Shown: positions 25,364 to 35,690 of the stretch, one piece after another
Layout of the letters: each line of letters starts with the position of its first letter
Numbering within the stretch: position 1 is the stretch's first letter
From: Campylorhamphus procurvoides
Lineage: Eukaryota; Chordata; Aves; Passeriformes; Dendrocolaptidae
DNA length: 64,000 bases
Assembly: GCA_013396655.1 (NCBI GenBank)
Contig: WBMV01004989.1
Coordinates: 369,136-433,135 of the forward strand
Direction of reading: 5' to 3'
The notes under the pieces: model-generated
Seen by the model: the letters and a program-made list of their open reading frames with translations, nothing else
Database searches by the model: none
What the model was told of the DNA's origin: nothing
Made by a program: the position numbers and the translations under genes

Positions 25364-26467
25364 ATGAAATGTGAAATAACACCTGATGAAATACATTCTA
25401 TGTTAAAATCAAGTTGGAAATCACCCAAAATATTTAAACTTGTTGGTGGATTTCAATTGATTGGCCAAGCTGACAACAATGCCTTCCAAACCATGATCAC
25501 AGTTAAGGAAATTTCCAAAAACATCAAAGAGATCAGTAAGAGTACTTCTGTGGGGCCAGATGGGGTTACTTTGAGGGAACCTCAGTAAAATGGACCCCAA
25601 ATATTCCTAGACTATGGAAATTTTCGATCTATGGCTGGCATCAGGAATGATACTGGACATGGTAAAGGGATTCCAGATTATTTTATTACCAAAATCAGCC
25701 AAACCAGAACACCTGAGGGACATCAACAACTGGTGACCCATCACCATTAGATAAACCATTTTAGGAATGTTTTCCAGAGTAATAACAACAAGGCTGACCA
25801 AGGCATGTCTCATTAATCCCAGGCAGAGAGAGTTTATAAAATCAACAGGATGCTCAAAAAATTTGAGCCTGTTACAACTGCTATTTTACAATGTGCAGAA
25901 GGAACACAGACAACTGCGACTGGTATTTGTTGATATCGTGAAGGCCTTTGATGCAGTGAACCACCAGCATATCCTAATGGGTCTTAAATAGGTGTAGACT
26001 TCAACATCCTGACTGAGAACACGTATAAAAACATCTATACATATATTGACACAAAAAATGAACAGACAGGTCATATCCAGATACAAATTGGTATGAAACA
26101 TAGACAATCCAACGTCACTGATTGTATTCAACTTGGCTGTAGACCCTCTACTGTGCAAGTGGAAGGAGTGTGGAAAAGGTTACAAACATAGTAGAAAAAT
26201 CATAACAGTTTTGCTTGTGAACTGGTATTATTAAGTGGATTCTGGGAAGGAATGGAAAGTAACACCAAAATCTTAGAGACCTTTTGTGAGTTCACTGGTC
26301 CCAAGACACAGGGAGAAAAATGCAATGGCTTCTACATCAAGACAAGAAAAGAATGGTGCATCATCAATGACTGTCCAGCATGGACTGTGAACAGCACACC
26401 CCTCAATAGCATTGACCCCAGTAGTTCTGAGAAATATCTGGGTCTGCAGATTGACACTTGGACTGGA
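25364..26467 (+). pseudogene. R2-clade reverse transcriptase, broken
   Basis: This is the reverse-transcriptase half of the R2 relic. The frame changes between the SVGPDGV segment and the following 'LWLASGMILDMVKGFQ' segment (25589-25635), again around 26000-26125, and again just before the catalytic box. In-frame stops include TGA at 25734-25736, in the place of the arginine of WRPITI (a likely CGA to TGA decay), and TAA at 25752-25754. The motif-A aspartate at 25932-25934 survives. The catalytic FADD of motif C reads FACE at 26210-26221. The protein cannot be made or be active. The last R2 residues before the LTR are in the frame starting at 26252. Confidence 0.87.
26210..26221 (+). other. 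Degenerate RT catalytic box (FACE for FADD)
   Basis: The codons TTT GCT TGT GAA directly precede the conserved LVLLSGFWEGM segment, where R2 proteins have F-A-D-D. Both metal-binding aspartates are lost. Position and flanking residues make the assignment firm, and loss of activity follows from known RT chemistry. Confidence 0.85.
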
Positions 26468-26473
26468 ATATCT
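26468..26473 (+). repeat. Target-site duplication, left copy (ATATCT)
   Basis: These six bases are repeated exactly at 26894-26899 on the other side of the 420-bp LTR. They show that the R2 relic was already present as the target. Confidence 0.9.
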
Positions 26474-26893
26474 TGCGGCAAGCTGAGAGGTTCCCTCCCC
26501 CCTTTCCCGTCCCCTCCCCGGCCACGTGGTCAGTGGCCACACGGTCTCCAGAGGTCCCAGCAAAGAAACACACACACACCCCCCAGGACAGGAAAGCAGA
26601 GAGAGGAAGTTTATTCACCTGGCCAGGCTTTTTATAGTGCTTCACAGCCTATAAGATTCAAGGGGAGGGAACTAATAGAGGTTAACAATGGACGAATCAG
26701 GGGAGGTTTCACACAGCCTGGCCGAGGCTTGCATACTAATTAGGAAGGTAAGGGGTTTCCTCCCACGGGTTCTGGGGAAGGAGAAAGTTGATTCAGGGGA
26801 AAAAGCAAACTCCAGTTTACAATACAGTAAAAGAGCCTCAGGTTTAAAAGGCACTTTGGTTGGTTTCTTCATCTTCACAGGCTTACTGTTACA
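26474..26893 (-). mobile_element. Solo LTR inserted in the R2 relic, ERVK-like
   Basis: The 420-bp block starts TGCGGCAAG, ends GTTACA, and is flanked by a perfect 6-bp duplication, ATATCT. Read on the minus strand it begins TGTAACAG and ends CTTGCCGCA. In that orientation it carries a TATA box (TTTTTATA on plus, 26629-26636) followed closely by AATAAA (TTTATT on plus, 26610-26615). The block is GC-richer than its host. R2 coding sequence resumes near the right duplication, so no internal retroviral genes remain and the element reduced to a solo LTR by recombination. Six-bp duplications are typical of class II (ERVK or alpha/beta type) integrases. Confidence 0.92.
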
Positions 26894-26899
26894 ATATCT
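26894..26899 (+). repeat. Target-site duplication, right copy (ATATCT)
   Basis: Exact repeat of 26468-26473. Removing the LTR and one copy rejoins the R2 relic. Confidence 0.9.
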
Positions 26900-27602
26900 A
26901 AACCAGAACTATGTGCAAAAGTAGGAGATCCATAAGGCACTGCTTAAACCACTACAGAAAGGTGACATGTTGAAAACTTGTACCATCGCCAGATTAACCT
27001 ACCTGGCAGACCACACTGATGTGAAAACACGGTTCCTTGAGTCTCTTTACATAGCAATACAATCAACTGTCGAGGCATTTACCACCAAGCACATATAACA
27101 CCATCCTATATTCAAGTACAAATTGAATATTTGGGAGATTTGGGTATTACCACACTGATGGGTTTGACTTCAAGTGTACAAGCCATAAGACTGCATAAAC
27201 TCACACAGACCTCAGATGAAACAATCAGAACAATTCTGAAAAAAGAAGCAATTGAACAAGCATTTGAAAAGCTCTGAATAAAAGCTGGAGGAGACAAGAA
27301 AAAAAGCCATCAATATGGGAACCCAAAAAAGTAATGGAACTCTCTGAGAGGGGTAGAGAGGAAATAATATCAGAATGGAGATCAGCTATCCAGAGCCGGC
27401 CTTGTAACTGGAGAAAACAAGAATTTGTAAAATTGTCCAAGCTGGTATTCCAGGGCCTAGGTATTACCAACTTTGAAGAGGATAAGACCAGCAACTACAG
27501 AGGTATGTCCCACAGTAAGATCATAAGAGCAATACAGCTGAGAGCAGTTTATCCCACAAGAGAATTCCTGGCTGGCGTAGACAAGAAAGGTACATCAAAT
27601 TC

Positions 27603-27656
27603 TGCAGACATTGCCAGTCTGTGAATGAAACATGCTCCCATATCATCAAGAGTTGC
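27603..27656 (+). other. R2 CCHC zinc knuckle remnant
   Basis: The translation CRHCQSVNETCSHIIKSC gives C-x2-C-x8-H-x4-C, the knuckle that lies between the RT and endonuclease domains in R2 and related site-specific elements. All four ligands are intact. 'AQDARIKR' follows, like the conserved Q-x-RI-x-R segment of R2. Confidence 0.85.
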
Positions 27657-27740
27657 CCAGTTGCGCAAGATGCAAGAATTAAAAGGCTCAACTTTCTCTG
27701 TGAAATGTTATCTAAAAAAGCTAAAAAGAAAGACTAGATA

Positions 27741-28076
27741 ATGTTCCAGGAATTACATATAAGAGATAAAAATAATGAGTTATATAAACTGGACCTAGTA
27801 TTTGTGAAGGAAAAGCAGGCATATTTGGTAGATGTCACCATGAGATACGAGTATAATGAAGCACCTATAGACGAGGCTGTGATGGAAAAGGTGATGGAAT
27901 ACTATCATCTTCAAAAAGAAATTCAGAAACTAACAAATGTGACAGTCATTGTATTTATGATCTTTCTCCTTGGAGCACGTGAGAAGTTGTGCTTTTGTAG
28001 GCCCTGGGTCTCTCCAGATCGAGTCACTAGAAGAGAGCCCAGGCCCTGGCCTTCAGGACACTCTTTGCTTCTGTAG
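27741..28076 (+). other. R2 restriction-like endonuclease remnant
   Basis: An open frame of 111 codons holds HIRDKNNELYKLDLVFVKEK followed by AYLVDVTMRYE. This corresponds to the PD...(D/E)xK-type active site of R2 endonucleases. The aspartate of the PD motif is kept but its proline reads leucine (KLDLV for KPDLV), and the later D of VDV is kept. The fold would nick the DNA target in an intact element. The upstream frames are broken, so it is not expressed as part of an R2 protein. Confidence 0.82.
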
Positions 28077-31000
28077 ATATTGTACATATGCTCACTTGCA
28101 AAGCACATACTGTTATATCAGCTTAGTTAATAATAAAGCTTCATAGGACTAAAAATGAACACCATGAGCGTAAGGCTGCCACAATCCAGTTAACACCATG
28201 AATGGATAGTAGGCAGACATGAGAAAGGAATTAGTGTTACACACTATCAATTCTACTGAGTTTGACCAAGGTGGACAATCACCTATACTTAACCCAGAAA
28301 AGGAACATATATAAAGTATATAAAACAAATATAAATTATGTTTACTAAATAAAGACACTTTCTTGATTACTTTCCTGCATTTTTGATAAATAACACATCA
28401 CAGCCCCCCACCCTAGAAATGTCATTCTTATACGGATGAAGGACTATGCATTTGTATGTTGGCCAGAATACAGAGTGTCCAGTGGTTCAGGTGCTCATTC
28501 TGCCATACAGAGGAGCTAAACAGGAATAGATGACGTGGTTGAGGCAATTGAAGTCTATTTCTTTTCTTGTTGGTGACCTCATTCAGGAGCAATGAGGAAG
28601 CCAATCACTGCCAGGATCTCTTCCCTTTGCCTGAAAAATGTGGTTTTAAGTATACCCGCCCTTGTACTGGCCAAATTAAGTGAGAAAATAAAAAGGGATA
28701 GAACTTCCGCTCCAGCCTAGATTTTTAATATATGAGCACATAGAGAAAACAATTATCAAATATCACAGGTTCTGATGGCCAAAACCCTTGAAGTACATAT
28801 AGTAGCAAGGGCCTGCTCTGGCTTTGTGCTGTACTGATTATGGTGTTTAGTTGTCCCAGACACTGCTTCTTTGAATACATGTGGATTTATCCTTATATTG
28901 TGGAATAACATTTTAAAAGCTCTGGGAGCACAATGCCAACACCTTAGTCCTTTCTCTTTTCAGGATAGTGCCCCAACCTCTGTGGGGCTGAGTCGAGTGT
29001 CACCTTTCTTGTTTCTGATGTAACTCATGTTTCTTTCATTTCTATCAATGTTTTTTTTCTGGCCTTCCAAGAGGAAAAACCTCTTGGTGAAGGAAGCGCT
29101 CTCAGTAAGGGAGTTCAGTAGAGGACCTAAGACCTACTCAGGACTTCCTTGGTCCCATTCAATAGAATTAGAATAAAATTAGCACTTCCAAGTGTTCTAC
29201 CAATTGTCTGTCTATTTCTAGGTTGCAAAAATATTTTAGGTGAGGGTTATAGGCCAACCTGAATGATTCTGTACTGTCAATTCAGAGTATTTTCATCCCA
29301 AGAGAGAGGATGTCTAGTGATTTCATACATAATAGGGCTATGCAGTCTTAAAAAGCAACATAATAGATTTTGCCTGGAGTTTTAAGTGGATTTTTGGTTC
29401 CCAAGGTGTAACTTGCATATAATGACTTGAACAGCTGTATTAGTCAGCTGTTGCTATTATATTATATTTCTGTTGTACATAAGGAATAGTGACAGAAACA
29501 TCATCTCACTCTCCTTCAGTACTTCACTGCCTATCAGCTTCTCTCTGAACTTTCAAGTGTTATGCATGTTAATGATTTCATTTTTTTAAACAGAGACACA
29601 AATTGTTGATTTGGAGCTTTTATTTGCTGCAAACTATTGTCTTAATTACTTTCAGACTGAGCTCTATGTAAGTTGCTTAGCAAGCTACAACATATGTTAT
29701 GCAAATAACAACAGAAACACGGTTTCCATGTAACTTGCCTAAAACTCATTAATAAGGTAGACTTTCTCATTCTTAACCTGGTCTTACTTTAATCTTTTTC
29801 TAGAACCTGTAGGAAATAACTTAATTACAACAACAGCTTACAGTAGCAGCACAAAAACCATGGGTAGATAAAGAAATGGCTTGAATTCAAGGCTTTTATA
29901 TAGAATTTTTTGAGAGTTTTCATTCAGGAGACTTTATTCTCCATTATCCTGTTTTGTAAATATTTTTAAGATACTGTATAAAAATACTACAGAAGTGCAA
30001 TACAGAAGGAAAAATAATAGATTAAAATTTAATTGAAAGTGCTTATTTTAATACAGAATATATAAACAGAGATGCCTCTTGGTATTCCCAGTGCACCAGA
30101 AACTTGCAGGAAAAAGCCTGGCTGTAAACAAAAATCTGTAGGGAAGATCTCAAATTATTAATCAAGATGCTTGAATGCATAATCTACGTTATGAAATCTA
30201 TCAAAAAAGACCATTTAAATGTACAAGTATTGCATTCGTGTCTTGGCTAACATTTTTTCAGTATCAGCCAAATTGAACATTGAATTATTCAATAGAAAAT
30301 GTACATCCACCTGAGGGAAAGTAGAGCTGAGTACTGTATTATGTTTGCCAAAATGAACGGAAAAAATGTGAAATGAGAACAGAATTTCATAGGAGTGTCT
30401 GGTGCAAAACATATTGATACTGTTCAATACAAAGCAGCATGATTGTCTGTCTTACTAATTTTCTTGAATGATCACAGATTGTATATTAGACCTGCTGCAA
30501 CTTATGGGAATATTAAACATCTCTTTAGAATTGTGATTTTATCGTGGGCTTTCATATTTTCTATATCTTAATGTTCCCGCCCTCCTCATTTGACAATGCA
30601 TTCTAACCTCTGATGACATGGAGCCAGTCCATTGGGCAATGGAGAGAACTCTGCAAAATTATGGGATTTCTTGTCATGCAAAGGGGAAAGAAAACTAGGT
30701 AAAAAAAATAAAAAAATCTCTAGAGAAAAAGCGATTTTGCTCCATGCAGACATAATTCTAAAGGGTTTTGGTACTGAAACCACTGGACATTCAAACCTCA
30801 TAACGGAAATGCATTAGAAGCAAAGGGTGAATTATTGTAATTATGATAAATTTTGGGTTTATATATTAGCACAAAACATGTCAGAATAGTAGCAATCTTT
30901 TGCAGAGCGAAAAATTTGGATCTCTGATTTTCCACCAGAATGCAAAATCCGATATGAAAAAAATGCTTTTACCAAACCCTTTTTGAGGGAGATGTATGGT

Positions 31001-33055
31001 TTTCATATGCAGAGTCAGGAGTTGGACAAAAAAAACGTCTGGGCTGTGTCTGTTATTACGCCCCAATCAAGAAAAACATCCCTAAGAGAAGCATTTTACT
31101 TTATGCTTCTCTGTAAAGGTTTTTGTTAAGCAGAGTAATATGCTGGTAACAGAAATTATTTCTTGATTACACTCCTTGAACATAGTTTAAAGCTAATTAA
31201 ATAGTTGTAATTATATGTTTGCAAATGTTTTCTATAAACTGTCTTGACTGACCTAATACATTATGGATAAAATGAATGAGCCCATATCAAATGAACACTC
31301 CCCTCACACCAAATGTTCTCTTTTATTAAAAGACAGGAAAAGCGGGATGATTTAAAGAAAGAAGAACTGATTGTCAGATCCAGTCTGCAAAATATGTTGA
31401 ACATTCAGGCTAGTACTATAGATGAGCAAATGTTTTGGGGGTTTGCTATGATTGTCACTTCTTTTAGAGGGAAGAATAATTTCTTTGATTCCACCAGAAA
31501 AAAATCCCACAACAGCATCAACACTGTCAAATAGGAAGAGAAATGTAGTCACTTCTAAAAATTTCTGATTCTAACTAATTTAAAATCCATAACATTTCCA
31601 ACTATTTCAAAGAAATTTTATTAATAATAAAGCTGAGGGAATAGGTTGAAATGAATTATTTAGTTAATGAATGCCACATGTTTGGGCAAATTTCCTGAGA
31701 AAAAGTTTGAAATTCTCAAGCCAGACATGTTGAATTAAAAACATGCTGTATTCAATGAAATGTTCTTGCTCTACACACCATGCACAAGGTGGGAGTCATA
31801 TTTTTGAGGTTATTCAGAGATCAAAAAACAGTCCTTCCTCAAATGATATATCTGAATAATGAAAAAATTGTGAAATCTCAAATTAGAGAGACACCAAAAT
31901 TTGAGATAAGTTCTCACTGAATATGTTTAAATACTTCAGCCATGAACATACTAATATTTTTCCACCATTAGGTTAGCCTCCTTATTTTATATATATATAT
32001 ATATATAAAAATTAATAAATTTGGGGAATCAAGTAACATATCTGAGTATTGGAAACATGTCATTTGCCCTACCACAATTTCATTTAGAGACAGAAAAACT
32101 GTGAAAAGAAGCCTTTCCCCTTCTGCTTTGGCAGCTAATGAAGAGACTATTTGCATTTTCTTGTTTCTTTGCAAAATGTGTGACCTAAAATTCTCATCTT
32201 GGCTACCATTCCCTTCTGCAACATATACATATAGTGTTGCTTTTCAAAGAAGTTCAGAAGTCCTCAAAAGCTTCAAAACCACAACACACAAAGGCAAACC
32301 ACCCTTCTAGTAATTTTCTGTATAATTCTTTGACACAACATGCCCAAAGTGATATATCCAACCGTTTGAATGAGGATATTGTAGAACAAAGCCAGCATTG
32401 CCTGAGCCCAATCTGCATAGGCTAATTTGTGTTTTCTTATCCTTCAGACAGACCTCTCCAGTGTCTATAAAACTCTGTAAATGACCACAGTCTGCAGCTG
32501 GAAAAGCCTGATGACTGGCAAGGGACCTAATGAGGACTGAATAATCAAGCTGTACAAGACATCAATCCCAAATCACTGTGATGATGTAAATCAGTTATTG
32601 TATTTTTTAATGTACATTCCTTTAATTGAACAGCTTTGTTCATGCTTTGTTGCTACGTGGAGATAAGCCAGAACAGGGGAGAAGCTACATTCCAAGGGCT
32701 TATTTCTCTAATTGCCAATAAAATCTATGCTGTCCAAGCTGGTGAGCAAAAATAATCTCTGCTTTGCTAATTCTCTTCTTGCTCTTTCTTGTAGATGGTA
32801 TTGGACAAATGCTTTGGTTATATATTGCATTTACATATATGGAACAGTCAAGCAAACTTTCTGTGTCAGTCTGTGAAAATCGTTTTTCAAAAATGCATGT
32901 CATATGCAGAAAGTATAACTAATACTGCAATTTATTTTTAATATTTGCTTGCTTATTTGTTTGTTTTCTTTCAAAGAAATACTCTGTGTGATCACTAAGA
33001 AATTGCATTTATGCTGGAAAGCCTGCAGGGTTTAAAGAGGTTATGTATAACTTGG
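28077..33055. other. Non-coding stretch, includes the R2 3' flank and an (AT)n repeat
   Basis: The first few hundred bases should hold the R2 3' untranslated region. They contain AATAAAG near 28131 but no 28S junction text such as TAGCCAAATG. An (AT)n run lies at about 31987-32007. No gene or other repeat family is recognised. Open frames are at most 73 codons. Confidence 0.5.
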
Positions 33056-33474
33056 TGTCCTGCTTTCAGCCAGGACAGGGGTAATTTTTGAAATAGTCAG
33101 CAGGGGTGGTTATTCTATGCCACCTCATTTCATTGTGGGGATGGCGGGAAGGGAGTCTCTTCAGTCAGCGGCAGCGTGGCATCTGTTTGTCAGTTCAGAT
33201 GTGGTGAGCTTTTTCATGTGTCATTTTCTTTCTTATACACCCCCTTTACAAATATTTTTGCTGTACTCTGTTTCTTATCTCATTGCTGTTTCCAGTAAAC
33301 TGTTCTTATATCAATCTGTAATTGATATCAATTCACCTTTAGTACCTCCAGTTATCCCCTCCAGCCTGCTGTAGGGAGAGCGTGAGGGGAAGGGGGGAGT
33401 AGGCAACCAGTACACGGTTTGGAGTGTTTCAGAGAGAGCAATAAATTGGAGAATATCATTCCTAAACCATAACA
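33056..33474 (+). mobile_element. Old avian ERV LTR, diverged
   Basis: The left edge TGTCCTGCTTTCAGCCAGGACAGGG and the right edge 'cctaaaccataaca' match, with many changes, the ends of a widespread bird LTR family whose text starts with a 'ctggtttcggctggga' motif and ends with 'ttaaaccacgaca'. The inner 'ttacaaatatttttgctg...taaactgttcttatatcaatc' and the late 'cccctccagcctgctg' agree in order with the R-U5 part. No target duplication is clear (CTTGG versus TTAGA), and the poly(A) signal is degraded. It is probably an old solo LTR. An 85-codon open frame inside is incidental. Confidence 0.65.
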
Positions 33475-34139
33475 TTAGATTTTTTTTCCCCATGTAAAAG
33501 TTCCTCAGGGAACTTTTTCTGTACATATGTATTATATATATATAAAATATATACATATTACATACATTCATACATTCAATAATATATTTTAATTTTTAGA
33601 ATTAACTATAATTTTAAAACTATTTAATTAATATGACTACATATGTTGCTAAGTATTGAACTGTAAACACTTTCACTGAAAAATATTTGCAATAGCATAA
33701 TGTGCAACAGAGAATCCTTGAGTAATAAAACAAGATTTTCTGTCATATGGCATTACAACAGATGAAGATATATATGCAACATATATCTAGTCTAAAATTA
33801 AGTTTTAGTGTAAGTGGATATGCAGAAGAAGAATAAAATGAAAGGTTCTATGATAATGTCATATCAATGTATATAGCCTCATGCCTTTTAAGAAACTTCA
33901 ACCAATAGCTTTAAAAAGTCAATAATATATATATATACATTTAATTTAATTAGCAAAAATAGTAAACTCACTATTCAGTGTAGACTAATTCACTGAAATT
34001 GGGAGAACTCTGAAACAACTAAGGAAAGGTAGAGGTGATTTTAGGCATAATCTGTTTTAGCCCTTTAAACAACCATTACAGCTATTATGCTATGGTCATT
34101 CAAAAAAGGTTACATCCAGATTGTTTCTAACTCATTTGT
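33475..34139. repeat. AT-rich low-complexity region
   Basis: TA-rich runs at about 33528-33592 and 33926-33940 are separated by ordinary AT-rich DNA. Nothing coding is seen. Confidence 0.6.
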
Positions 34140-34985
34140 GTCACAGAGTAGCCTCACCAGTGTCACCAGTAAGCCTCACTTCTGTGCCTGGGAAGATAAT
34201 GGGGCAGAAAAGATAATGGGGAAGATAATGGGGCATTTTCTTTCTAAAGAAAGAAATGTTAAGGCATGTGTAAGACAAGAAGGTGATTCAAGACTGCCAG
34301 CATGGCTTTTCTACGGGCAAATCATGCCTGGTCAATCTAGTGGTTTTCTATGTTGGAGTGACAGCAACAGTTGATTGGGGAAGACTGACTATCTAGACTT
34401 CTGTAAGGCATTTGCCATGGTCCCACATGACATCTTTATCTTCAAATTGGATACAAGGATTTGAAATTTAGTCTGTTCGATGAATAAGGAATTGGCTGGA
34501 TGGATGCAGACCGAGAGTTGTGGTCAATAATTCTATGTCAAGGTGGAAGTTGGTGACAGGTGGTGTCTGTCAGGGCTCTTTTATTGGACCAGTGCCCTTT
34601 AGTATATTTATTAATGATCGAGTGCACCCTCAACAAGTCTGTAGACAACACAAAGATTAGTGGTGTTGTTGACCTGAAGGACGCAGTGTTACCCAGAGGG
34701 AGCTGGATAAGCCTGAAAATTGGGTCCACAAGAGTCTCATGAAGTCTAACAAATCCATGTGCAAGGTGCTGCACCTGTGTCGGGGCAATCCCAAACACGA
34801 GCACAGACTGGGAGAAGCACTCAACAAGTCCTGTGGAGAAGGCCTTGTGGGTTCTTGTGGATGAAAAGCAGGATATGAGCCAACAGTGTGTGGTTGAGGC
34901 CCAGAAAGCCAATCATAGTTTGGACCACATCCAAAGAAGTGGGTCCAGCAGGTCAAAGAAGATGTTTCTCCCTCTCTATTCAAAA
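34140..34985 (+). mobile_element. CR1 LINE ORF2 (reverse transcriptase) relic
   Basis: Broken frames read through the CR1 RT in order. They include VPGKIMGQ near 34178, a segment like 'QHGF..GKSC' near 34300, LDFCKAF near 34400, and a 'GVCQGS' segment (34563 on) matching the conserved G(V)PQGSVLGP motif. 'FINDI' near 34608, '[10 protein letters not shown]' near 34647 and 'SRSKKMFLPLYS' near 34950 follow. CR1 encodes an APE-type endonuclease plus RT; only part of the RT survives here, without the 3' untranslated tail. A triplicated 'gaagataatgggg' motif at 34191-34236 is a local expansion. Multiple stops and shifts make it inactive. Confidence 0.85.
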
Positions 34986-35189
34986 CAGGTTCAACAGCAT
35001 AGAATGGGCCCTAAATGTACGTTCAGAAATGTTGTAACCTTATATGGATATGGATATTATCCCAGCTACAATGATCTAAAGATCTCATCTAAAGATAAGG
35101 AACCATTAGGGTCCAAACAGATGTGTAAACCAACTGGCTAGACTCTAGATTTGTATCTCAATGAGTTGTTTGATTGATGGGTTGAATCA

Positions 35190-35690
35190 GCCATCTTGTC
35201 TGTGTGTGTATGGGAAGGGCTGAGTACAGGGAGGGCACAAGGCCTGGAGGATCATGTGGCTGGGCTGTCAATCAAGGAAGGCCTGCCTGGCAGCCCGCCC
35301 ACACCATGTTCCCTGGAGCCTCTGATCAGATGTGGCACCCCTCCCTTTGGCTGGGAGGGCAGTGAGTGGCCAATGAACCACATGTCCTGCTTGGCAGGCG
35401 TGGCCACAGTAGCCAAACCATATAAAAAGGCATATGCAGGCTCCACCTTTCCCTTGGCTTGGTCTTCTGGAATCTGCCAACATGTGACCTCTTGGTGATA
35501 ACTATTTCTCTCTCCTCTCTTTCTCTCTTTATTCTTCTTAATCTCTCTTCCTTTCCTCTTTTCTTCCTCTTGTGGGTAACTTAAAACTGATTGAGTGGTA
35601 TTTCACTTAAGCTGTGTTATTTCACTTAAGTTGTGAGTTGGTGTTTGCGGAGTGCAAGGAAGGTTCCCTACCCCTACTCCACAGCAGTGC
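35190..35690 (+). mobile_element. LTR-like block with CCAAT and TATA boxes
   Basis: This GC-rich island contrasts with AT-rich flanks and lies directly after the CR1 relic. It contains CCAAT (35370-35374) and then TATAAAAA (35421-35428) at the spacing of an LTR or RNA polymerase II promoter. A long CT-rich tract follows (35506-35570), and then an imperfect 19-bp tandem repeat 'tatttcacttaagctgtgt' (35599-35636). I could not find TG...CA ends with a target duplication. The best reading is a diverged LTR, with an unidentified retroposed promoter as the alternative. The open frames inside (up to 100 codons) overlap on both strands and are not convincing. Confidence 0.45.

Larger units (their letters stand above)
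25364..28076 (+). mobile_element. 5'-truncated, decayed R2-clade non-LTR retrotransposon
   Basis: Conserved R2 landmarks occur in order across shifting frames. First is an acidic pre-RT segment ending SVGPDGV (25364-25588). Next come NNW-stop-PITI (25725-25750) and the RT motif-A region FVDIVKAFD (from 25926). These are followed by FNLAVDPLLCKWKECGKGY (26120-26180), a degraded catalytic box, and EKYLGLQIDTWTGIS just before an inserted LTR. After the LTR come a CCHC knuckle (27603-27656) and a restriction-like endonuclease segment (27741-28000). R2 elements encode one protein that nicks 28S rDNA and primes reverse transcription from the nick. About 2.3 kb of element sequence survives once the LTR is removed, roughly the C-terminal two thirds. 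The N-terminal DNA-binding region is absent, consistent with 5' truncation. No 28S target sequence is seen on either side. A related RLE-type clade (NeSL, CRE) is less likely because spacing and wording fit R2. Confidence 0.87.
26900..28076 (+). pseudogene. R2-clade C-terminal region, broken
   Basis: This continues the R2 relic after the LTR through the RT thumb and linker, with many stops and shifts, to the knuckle and endonuclease. Readable segments include YLGDLGITTLMGLTSSVQA (from about 27124), an open frame at 27334-27624, and the endonuclease frame at 27741-28076. The final frame ends at a TAG with a segment like the conserved LGAR(G)K motif near the R2 C-terminus, although the last 25 residues look shifted. 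No host gene is implied. Confidence 0.8.

Noticed and set aside
26252..26743. 163-codon open frame crossing 26474
   Set aside because: The first 74 codons are R2 coding sequence and the rest is antisense LTR, so the fusion is created by the insertion and is not a gene.
35196..35498. 100-codon frame in the GC-rich block
   Set aside because: Overlapping frames on the other strand and promoter-like signals inside make an LTR-like block a better reading.
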